From Aerococcaceae bacterium (GTDB lineage Bacteria; Bacillota; Bacilli; Lactobacillales; Aerococcaceae), in NCBI GenBank assembly GCA_030525795.1, contig JAUNEB010000007.1, positions 10,513-52,267 on the forward strand: a DNA stretch of 41,755 nucleotides, in the 5' to 3' direction. Made by a program: the position numbers and the translations under genes. Shown one piece after another: positions 35,708 through 41,755 of this stretch. The number at the start of each line of letters is the position of its first letter. Positions within the stretch are counted from its first letter, which is position 1. The notes beneath the pieces were generated by a model. It saw only the letters and a list, made by a program, of their open reading frames with translations, was not told the origin of the DNA and searched no databases.

Positions 35708-37038
35708 ACTTCAATCTCTTGAATGGTTGCGGCGATTTTGCCGTCGGTCAAGGTAATATGAAGTGGCTGCTGGCGTTCGAGCTCTTGCGCACTCTTAATG
35801 AGTTGCCCTTGTTGTTCCACAACTGCATAGCCGCGCGCCATAATTTTGAGAGGGGAACAGGCGTCCAACAATTGCGTGCAATGCGCCAAATGCGTGCGTT
35901 GACGATTCAGTTGATTCGACACACTCGTATTCAAGCGGTGCGTCAATTGTTGTAACGTTGCGCGGTGGTGCTGAATGCGTTGCAGCGGCTGATAACTGTA
36001 AAGTTGTTGCTGCAATGTTTGACTGGCGTACCGTTTTTGTTGGAGTTGTTGCTGCATGTGCGACAGCAATTGCGTCTTGAGGCGGTCAACTTGTTGAATG
36101 TATGGCTGATACAATCTCTCTGGCTGGGTCAAAATGTACGACTGCTTAAGACGCTCGTATCTTTTTTGCAATAAAGCGAGTTGTTGTTGCATTAAACGAT
36201 ACAAATGCGCTTGCCGTTGTGCCAAATAATGCTTGACTTCGACCAAAACAGGCACCGCCAACTCAGCGGCTGCCGTCGGCGTAGGCGCGCGCATGTCTGC
36301 CACCAAATCGGCAATCGTCGTATCGGTTTCGTGTCCAATGGCAGCAATCACAGGCAATTCACAACGCAAAATGGCATGCGCCACCGCTTCGTCATTGAAA
36401 CACCACAAATCTTCAATCGAGCCGCCACCTCGCGCAACAATGACCGTATCGTAATCGTCTTGACGCTTAGCAACTTCTTCAAAAGCTGAGACGATTTCCG
36501 AAACGGCTTCTTTTCCTTGAACACGCGTCGGAAAAACGGTCACTTGCACAATCGGATATCGACGGCGAATCGTCGTCAAAATGTCTCGGATAACCGCACC
36601 GCTCGGGCTCGTAATAACGGCAATTTTTCGCGGAAATTGTGGCAGTGTTTTTTTGGGTAAGTCGAGCAGTCCTTGTGCTTTCAAACGTTGTTTCAATTGT
36701 TCGAGCGCTAAATATAATGCACCGATGCCGTCTGGCTCTAGGCGATCAATCGTTAATTGATACGATCCGCTTGGCTCGTACAGTGTGACGCGTCCTGTCG
36801 CAATAACTTTCATGCCTTCTTCGAGTTGAAACGGCACTTTTTCAAAAGCGGAACGGTACATAACCGCACTGATGCGCGCGGATTCGTCTTTCAAACTGAA
36901 GTATTGATGGCTGTTAGCTCGCAGGCGAAAATTCGACAACTCGCCGACGACGGTCACTTGCTGCAAATGCGGGTCCACATCAAATTTGCGTTTCAAATAA
37001 CGCGTTAATGCCGTAACCGTTAATTGTGTCGTTTGCAT
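35695..37038 (-). CDS. xseA: Exodeoxyribonuclease VII large subunit
   Basis: This 447-residue XseA has an N-terminal OB-fold (LTVTALTRYLKRKFDVDPHL), the catalytic domain with PRKIAVITSPSGAVIRDIL, VARGGGSIEDLWCFND and AIGHETDTTIADLVADMRAPTPTAAAE segments, and a glutamine-rich coiled-coil C-terminus. It degrades single-stranded DNA with XseB. Start ATG lies one base after the folD stop. Confidence 0.96.
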   Translation of the reverse strand: MQTTQLTVTALTRYLKRKFDVDPHLQQVTVVGELSNFRLRANSHQYFSLKDESARISAVMYRSAFEKVPFQLEEGMKVIATGRVTLYEPSGSYQLTIDRLEPDGIGALYLALEQLKQRLKAQGLLDLPKKTLPQFPRKIAVITSPSGAVIRDILTTIRRRYPIVQVTVFPTRVQGKEAVSEIVSAFEEVAKRQDDYDTVIVARGGGSIEDLWCFNDEAVAHAILRCELPVIAAIGHETDTTIADLVADMRAPTPTAAAELAVPVLVEVKHYLAQRQAHLYRLMQQQLALLQKRYERLKQSYILTQPERLYQPYIQQVDRLKTQLLSHMQQQLQQKRYASQTLQQQLYSYQPLQRIQHHRATLQQLTHRLNTSVSNQLNRQRTHLAHCTQLLDACSPLKIMARGYAVVEQQGQLIKSAQELERQQPLHITLTDGKIAATIQEIEVLSD

Positions 37039-37039
37039 A

Positions 37040-37915
37040 CTATGCCCGCCCCAAAATACTTTCCGAATCTAAGCCGTGACGCACACACGCACATACAATC
37101 GTTTGCTCAAGCAACATCGCAACCGTCATCGGCCCAACGCCGCCTGGAACAGGTGTGATCCAGCTGGCTTTGTCTTGTAATTCATCAAATAATACGTCGC
37201 CAACTAATTGCCCGTCGGCTGAACGATTCATGCCAACATCAACGATAACCGCGCCTTCTTTAACTTGTGAAGCGCCCAATAAGCCTGCTGTGCCTGCCGC
37301 CGCAATGATAATGTCGGCGTCTTTTGTGTACTTATCGCGGTCTTTCGTTGAACGATTGCAAACGGTCACTGTCGCACCTAAATTGATTAACATGATTGAC
37401 AGCGGCATGCCGACAACGTGGCTGCGCCCAATCACAACGACATCTTTTCCTGATACAGAAATGCCGTTTGCCATCAATAAGTCAAGAATCCCTTTCGGAG
37501 TGCAAGGGAATAACACCCCTTGATTGAGGGCTAATTTGCCAATATTTTCGGGGTGGAAACCGTCGACGTCTTTGTCGGCGCGAATGCGGCTGACGGTTTC
37601 ATTTTTGTCGAGGTGTGCTGGTAACGGAAATTGGACAATCATGCCGTAAATATTGTCGTCCGCATTAAAATCGTCAATCGTCTGATTCAATTCGGCTTGC
37701 GTTGTCGTTTCCGGCAATTTGACCCAATCGAACGCCATACCAATTGAGAGTGATTTTTTCTCTTTTTGGCCGACGTACACTTTGCTCGCTGGATCCTCTC
37801 CTACTGTAATGACGACGAGTTTCGGTGTGATGCCTCGTTCTTTCAATTTCTCCACCGCTTGCGCGTAAGATTCTAACAAGGTTGCTGAACGCTTCGTCCC
37901 GCTCAATAATGCCAT
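37040..37915 (-). CDS. folD: Methylenetetrahydrofolate dehydrogenase / cyclohydrolase
   Basis: This bifunctional FolD of 291 residues has the active-site Tyr/Lys segment SKVYVGQKEKK, then MIVQFPLPAHLD, DKDVDGFHPENIG, VIGRSHVVGMP and TPVPGGVGPMTVAMLL. It interconverts one-carbon units on folate. The N-terminus (ALLSGTKRSATLLESY) is unlike the usual opening of the family, but length is normal. The ATG at 37915 has GGGAG; an upstream start lies on this site and is rejected. Confidence 0.96.
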   Translation of the reverse strand: MALLSGTKRSATLLESYAQAVEKLKERGITPKLVVITVGEDPASKVYVGQKEKKSLSIGMAFDWVKLPETTTQAELNQTIDDFNADDNIYGMIVQFPLPAHLDKNETVSRIRADKDVDGFHPENIGKLALNQGVLFPCTPKGILDLLMANGISVSGKDVVVIGRSHVVGMPLSIMLINLGATVTVCNRSTKDRDKYTKDADIIIAAAGTAGLLGASQVKEGAVIVDVGMNRSADGQLVGDVLFDELQDKASWITPVPGGVGPMTVAMLLEQTIVCACVRHGLDSESILGRA

Positions 37916-37938
37916 CTTTTTTCTCCCTTTCAAAAAAA

Positions 37939-38502
37939 TTATTGCGTGTAATCCGTTAGCAAACGAAAACGATGAAACGGAAAATACACTAAGTTCGCTT
38001 CGCCTTGCACGCTATCAATCGGGACTAAGCCAAATTGACGGCTGTCACCCGATTCGGGGCGGTTATCCCCCATCACAAAATAATACCCTTCTGGAATCGT
38101 GTCAATTCCTAATGTGTCGTATAAACTAAACGCCGCCGTAAAAGGTTGTGCGCTATTGCTTTTGAGCGGCTCCAAATACGGCTCTTCAATCGGAACATTA
38201 TTGAGATACAACACATCATCTTGAACGTAAAGTTGGTCGCCAGGTAATCCGATTAAACGTTTGACGTAAGAATTACCTGAGCCAGCAGGATCGGGGAATA
38301 CAATGACGTCAAAGCGTTCAATTTGCGACTGTTTTAGCAAAAACAAGTGCTCACCATCGGCCAACGTCAAATCCATTGAATGTCCGTCCACTTGAAATGG
38401 CTGCACGACATACGTTCGAATCGCAACAAATAGTAACAACGCCACGACTAAAGCAAACAGCACATTTACGCTTTCGACTAATAAACGCTTCAAAAAATTC
38501 AT
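37939..38502 (-). CDS. lepB: Type I signal peptidase
   Basis: In 187 residues there is one N-terminal membrane helix (about 8-28). The catalytic serine is in QVDGHSMDLTL and the lysine in YVKRLIGLPGD; VMGDNRPESGDSRQFG follows. It removes signal peptides from exported proteins. Starts one base after the ctpA stop with only a weak ribosome binding site, so it is probably coupled. Confidence 0.95.
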   Translation of the reverse strand: MNFLKRLLVESVNVLFALVVALLLFVAIRTYVVQPFQVDGHSMDLTLADGEHLFLLKQSQIERFDVIVFPDPAGSGNSYVKRLIGLPGDQLYVQDDVLYLNNVPIEEPYLEPLKSNSAQPFTAAFSLYDTLGIDTIPEGYYFVMGDNRPESGDSRQFGLVPIDSVQGEANLVYFPFHRFRLLTDYTQ

Positions 38503-38503
38503 G

Positions 38504-39886
38504 TTACTCTGCCTTCAAAACGAGTTCTTTTGCTTTTTGGTATTGAACGTCATTTTCGGTGACATAAGCGCGCACGTCGTCCATCAATTTTTGGGCAGTT
38601 TCGCCAGTGACGACGCCTGTTTCTTCAAAGCCATTCGCTTTTTGGAAGGCTTTCACTTGCGCTTCCATCTCGTCATCAAAATAGCTATCCGACTTCACAG
38701 TGTAGCCTAACGTGTTCAGCATCAGGGCGAGGCTAGCAGTTGTTTCGGTGCTTTGTCCTTTTTTGAGTTCGGCTTTCGTATCGAGTAAAACCGCCTTTTC
38801 GACAGGGAGACGTTCGACGACGACATCAGGCTCGATGCCTTTTTCGTGAATCCATTCGCCGTTCGGTGTGAGCCATTTGGCAATGGTTAGTTTCAACTCA
38901 CCAAGTTCTGATTGATTCGTAATGTTTTGGACGGTACCTTTACCGAATGTTTTGACACCGACTAACGGATTGTCTGTGTTCTCGCTAACTACCGCTGCAA
39001 AAATCTCGCTCGCACTTGCACTGCCGTCATCGATGAGGACAACGTACGGCTCTGTGACTTTGAACGTGCCGAATAGACCATTCGCGTAATACTTTTGCGC
39101 ATCTCCGCTACGTTCTTGTACTTGCATCATGACGTCGCCATCTTCAGAAAACATATTGGTAATCTTCATCGCTTGGTCGAGCAAGCCGCCAGGATTTGAC
39201 CGCACATCAAAAATGAATCGTTTTGCTCCTTTTTCGCGTAAAGACTGAATCGTCTCTTGCAATTCTTTAGCCGTTTCTTGTGCGAACTGCGTAATTTTGA
39301 CGTAGCCGATTTCCGCATTTTCTTTGTCTAATTCGCCAGTGACCGAATGATTCGGAATCGTATCACGGACAAGCGTTACGTCGAATAAACTCTCGCCACG
39401 GCGAATCGTCAACGTCACTTCGGAACCTTTAGGACCGCGAATGAGTTTGACGACTTCTTGACTCGTCTTATCTTTTAAGAGTTCGTCACCGACTTTGACA
39501 AAAACATCGTTCGGTTGTAACCCAGCTTTAGAAGCAGGCGTGCCGTCAATCGGGCTGATGACGACCGGCTCACCATTTTTGATAGCAAATTGCACACCGA
39601 TTCCTTCAAAACTAGCACTCATATCTTCTTCAAAAGAAGCGGCGGTTTCCGCATCAAAATATTCTGAATATTGATCGCCAACGGAATTCACCATACCTTT
39701 TAAGGCACCTTCTAATAGCGTCTTTTTGTCGACTTCTTCAATGTAATTGCTTTGGATTGAGTTGTAAACGTCTTGCAGCAATTGCAAATCTTCTTGTGTT
39801 AATTCTTCCGCAACAACTCGGCTAACGGGCGCAAACGCCAACAACGCCGTCGTTGCTAAAAGAGAAATTTTTTGCCATGATTTCAT
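38504..39886 (-). CDS. ctpA: C-terminal processing protease (CtpA family, S41)
   Basis: The protein has 460 residues. It has a signal peptide or anchor (residues 1-26), a PDZ domain (about 85-170, with GIGVQFAIKNG and LIRGPKGSEVTL), and an S41 serine protease domain with VRSNPGGLLDQA, the catalytic serine in DDGSASASEIFAA and a lysine in GVKTFGKGTVQN. A C-terminal peptidoglycan-binding domain (about 375-440, LNTLGYTVKSDSYFDDEM) follows. It acts outside the membrane on envelope proteins. Lies between deoD and lepB. Confidence 0.94.
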   Translation of the reverse strand: MKSWQKISLLATTALLAFAPVSRVVAEELTQEDLQLLQDVYNSIQSNYIEEVDKKTLLEGALKGMVNSVGDQYSEYFDAETAASFEEDMSASFEGIGVQFAIKNGEPVVISPIDGTPASKAGLQPNDVFVKVGDELLKDKTSQEVVKLIRGPKGSEVTLTIRRGESLFDVTLVRDTIPNHSVTGELDKENAEIGYVKITQFAQETAKELQETIQSLREKGAKRFIFDVRSNPGGLLDQAMKITNMFSEDGDVMMQVQERSGDAQKYYANGLFGTFKVTEPYVVLIDDGSASASEIFAAVVSENTDNPLVGVKTFGKGTVQNITNQSELGELKLTIAKWLTPNGEWIHEKGIEPDVVVERLPVEKAVLLDTKAELKKGQSTETTASLALMLNTLGYTVKSDSYFDDEMEAQVKAFQKANGFEETGVVTGETAQKLMDDVRAYVTENDVQYQKAKELVLKAE

Positions 39887-39896
39887 AAAATACTCC

Positions 39897-40613
39897 TTAC
39901 TTCGCTAATGCGACGGCTGTTTCAAGGGCGATTTCCATCATCGTTGTAAACGTCGTTTCGCGCTCTTGAGCCGTTGTTTCTTCGCCAGTCAACAAGTGGT
40001 CGCTAATCGTACACATTGCTAATGCTTGACGATTATGTTTCGCTGCCACCGCGTACATACCAGCCGCTTCCATTTCTACCGCTAAAACACCGTAACGTGC
40101 CAATTTTTCTTTATCTAATTCTTCGTTGTAAAAACGGTCACTCGACAAGACGTTACCTACGTGGATACCGTTTTCGGCTTTTTCCTTAGCAATGTGATAC
40201 GCAATATCCAAAACATTGAAACTTGCTAACGCCGCGTAAGACACTTGCCCTTGGAAAATATTAGTCAATACAGACGAATCGGTCGTTGCCCCTTGCGCAA
40301 ACACAATATCGCGCACACGCACTTCGTGCTTCATACCACCAGCTGTTCCGACGCGAATAATCGTTTTGACACCATAAGATTGGAACAATTCTTCTGCATA
40401 AATCATCGCCGACGGCATCCCCATACCTGACCCTTGCACCGAAACGCGCACTCCTTTATACGTTCCTGTGTATCCAAACATATTGCGGACGGTATTGTAT
40501 TGCTCGACATTTTCCAAAAAGGTTTCCGCAATAAACTTCGCACGCAACGGATCTCCTGGAAATAATACGGTTTCGGCAATTTGTCCTGGTGTTGCACTAA
40601 TATGAACTGACAT
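39897..40613 (-). CDS. deoD: Purine-nucleoside phosphorylase (hexameric DeoD type)
   Basis: In 238 residues it has HISATPGQIAETVLFPGDPLR, GSGMGMPSAMIYAEEL, RVGTAGGM, AVEMEAAGMYAVA and the catalytic aspartate region TISDHLLTGEE. It phosphorolyses purine nucleosides for salvage. Good AAGGAAG ribosome binding site; between yozE and ctpA. Confidence 0.96.
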   Translation of the reverse strand: MSVHISATPGQIAETVLFPGDPLRAKFIAETFLENVEQYNTVRNMFGYTGTYKGVRVSVQGSGMGMPSAMIYAEELFQSYGVKTIIRVGTAGGMKHEVRVRDIVFAQGATTDSSVLTNIFQGQVSYAALASFNVLDIAYHIAKEKAENGIHVGNVLSSDRFYNEELDKEKLARYGVLAVEMEAAGMYAVAAKHNRQALAMCTISDHLLTGEETTAQERETTFTTMMEIALETAVALAK

Positions 40614-40633
40614 GATTTATCTTCCTTTCAACT

Positions 40634-40852
40634 TTATTTTGAGTACATATACTTTTGCCACGCATCATCAAAAATACTGAGTAATGTCGAGTAATGGCCA
40701 ATACTTTCCATATGGCGTGAAATTTCATCAAAATCATCACTATGCTTCGGAAACGTCCCATCTTGATGAACCGCATTTGCTAATCGGCTCATCGGATCTT
40801 TGGCATGAAAGTCGACAAAGCGTCGAATATAATTATAAAAACTTCCTGGCAT
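40634..40852 (-). CDS. yozE: YozE/UPF0346 family protein
   Basis: This 72-residue protein has the conserved pattern FYNYIRRF, DPMSRLANAVHQDGTFPKHS and ISRHMES of the YozE SAM-like fold family. Function unknown. First gene of the yozE-deoD-ctpA-lepB-folD-xseA operon; AAAGGAG ribosome binding site. Confidence 0.92.
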   Translation of the reverse strand: MPGSFYNYIRRFVDFHAKDPMSRLANAVHQDGTFPKHSDDFDEISRHMESIGHYSTLLSIFDDAWQKYMYSK

Positions 40853-40897
40853 ACAAAACTCCTTTCATTACGCGTATTCATTGGATACGACTGTTCC

Positions 40898-40927
40898 ATT
40901 ATAGCATTAAATATAAAACATTTTCAA
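40898..40927 (-). promoter_or_regulatory. Promoter of the yozE-to-xseA operon
   Basis: TTGAAA (40922-40927) and TATAAT (40898-40903) are 18 bases apart on the minus strand, with an extended TGC before the -10. It lies back to back with the probable plus-strand promoter of the hemolysin III gene (TACACT near 40945, preceded by TGT). Confidence 0.8.
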
Positions 40928-40970
40928 ATTTGCGCGCGTATGTTACACTAATGTAAAAGGAGTGTGAAAG

Positions 40971-41600
40971 ATGACAACGATTAAACACATTTGGATTGAA
41001 ATATTGAATGCTTCCACGCATGGAATTGCCGCGATTTTGAGTATTGTGGCGACGGTATTACTCATTACGAAAGGAATCCAACTCAACTCTGTAGAAGCCA
41101 TTGTCGCTTACAGTATTTACGGCGCGAGCTTGTTATTGTTATTCCTCAATTCGACGCTCTATCACAGTTTCAGTTTTAGCGCCTACAAAAAATTGTTCCA
41201 AAAGCTCGACCATAGTGCGATTTACTTATTGATTGCGGGAACTTATACGCCTTATTTGATGCTTGCTATCGGTGGCAAAACAGGTTATATTGCCTTGACG
41301 ATTGTATGGTTACTGGCGATTGTTGGGATTATTTTTGAAGTGGCGACCATTGGCAAACTGCCTAAGTTAAGCACGTATTTGTATTTGGGGCTGGGGTGGC
41401 TTAGTTTATTGATTATTTATCCGCTGGCGCAATCCATTGAGTTGGCTGGCTTGTGGTTGTTAATTTTGGGCGGCGTGACGTATTCTGTCGGAACCTTTTT
41501 TTATCGTATGAAGCACAACAAATGGATGCACGTTATTTGGCATTTGTTCGTCATCGGCGGCGCCGGTTTTATGTTTTGGAGCATTTGGCAATATGTTTAA
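40971..41600 (+). CDS. Hemolysin III / PAQR-family membrane protein
   Basis: This 209-residue protein has seven predicted membrane helices. The conserved polar residues of the family are present: NSTLYHSFSFS, KLDHSAIYLLIAGTYTPY and the C-terminal HVIWHLFVIGGAGFMFW, which together form a metal site in PAQR relatives. Its role in bacteria is uncertain (membrane homeostasis; 'hemolysin' is a historical name). AAAGGAGTG ribosome binding site; divergent from yozE. Confidence 0.93.
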   Translation: MTTIKHIWIEILNASTHGIAAILSIVATVLLITKGIQLNSVEAIVAYSIYGASLLLLFLNSTLYHSFSFSAYKKLFQKLDHSAIYLLIAGTYTPYLMLAIGGKTGYIALTIVWLLAIVGIIFEVATIGKLPKLSTYLYLGLGWLSLLIIYPLAQSIELAGLWLLILGGVTYSVGTFFYRMKHNKWMHVIWHLFVIGGAGFMFWSIWQYV

Positions 41601-41695
41601 TTTGTGAGGCTTAGCATCTTATGGACGAATCGTTTCAGGTGCGGAAAGTTGATGACAACTGTTGCTTAGATAAGTTGAATTTATTGCGTTTTTTG

Positions 41696-41752
41696 CCGTC
41701 ACAACTTGTGACGGGCTCAATTTATTTTGGTTTGCGTCGTCACAACTTGTGA
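41696..41752. repeat. Two copies of a palindromic 14-mer behind the hemolysin III gene
   Basis: GTCACAACTTGTGA occurs at 41698-41711 and 41739-41752, 41 bases apart. The first copy is the centre of a longer perfect palindrome (CCGTCACAACTTGTGACGG, 41696-41714). The 155 bases after the gene contain nothing else I can support. The array may continue beyond the window. Confidence 0.6.
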
Positions 41753-41755
41753 TAG

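Noticed and set aside
41621..41752. 43-codon open frame after the hemolysin III gene
   Set aside because: Weak, distant ribosome binding site, no recognisable motif, and it runs through the palindromic repeats; likely chance.
41696..41755. CRISPR array
   Set aside because: Only two 14-base copies are visible, the repeat is shorter than usual CRISPR repeats, and no cas gene is in the window.

Overview
The window is a stretch of low-GC Gram-positive (Firmicutes) chromosome, most likely from the order Lactobacillales. The evidence is strong AGGAGG-type ribosome binding sites, sigma-A promoters, CcpA-type cre sites, PTS sugar uptake, PRD-domain antiterminators, a class II HMG-CoA reductase (mevalonate isoprenoid route), CvpA/MutS2/ZapA, YozE, and Gram-positive LexA boxes of the GAAC-N4-GTTC type. 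I cannot name genus or species. I see no rRNA, tRNA, CRISPR array, transposase, integrase or phage gene, and no gene-free stretch longer than 300 bases.

Left part (1-11951), sugar uptake. A PRD/EIIB-domain regulator runs off the left edge. Next, all on the minus strand, is a LicT-type antiterminator gene followed by a MalX-like PTS permease and a MalY-like PLP enzyme. The leader holds a sigma-A promoter with an overlapping cre site and a RAT/terminator switch. Upstream lies a complete L-ascorbate operon (ulaG-C-A-B-D-E-F), transcribed leftward and divergent from a DeoR-family regulator (ulaR). The operon covers uptake, phosphorylation, lactone opening, decarboxylation and epimerisation to D-xylulose 5-phosphate.

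Middle part (11954-21603), DNA repair and housekeeping. It holds dinB (with an SOS box), the operon zapA-cvpA-mutS2-tgt-yajC, recA (SOS box of identical sequence), and the rightward pair nth and rqcH.

Accessory cluster (21664-27833). A leftward two-component system precedes five genes that I do not recognise as named genes, ending in a GT2-type glycosyltransferase. The five alternate coiled coil (A1), small globular (B1), coiled coil (A2), small globular (B2), coiled coil (A3). A1 and A3 are paralogues, B1 and B2 are paralogues, and A2 is probably a diverged A. A1 has a DivIVA-like N-terminus. A2 and A3 end in short tails that resemble the FtsZ C-terminal peptide. This is the best candidate for an undescribed system, plausibly linked to cell division or envelope growth.

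Right part (27953-41755), housekeeping. One leftward operon from a promoter near 35665 is xseB-ispA-tlyA-recN-miaA-hflX-def-mvaA. A second from a promoter near 40900 is yozE-deoD-ctpA-lepB-folD-xseA. The two are separated by a terminator overlapping the xseA stop codon. A divergent hemolysin III-type membrane protein and two copies of a small palindrome close the window.
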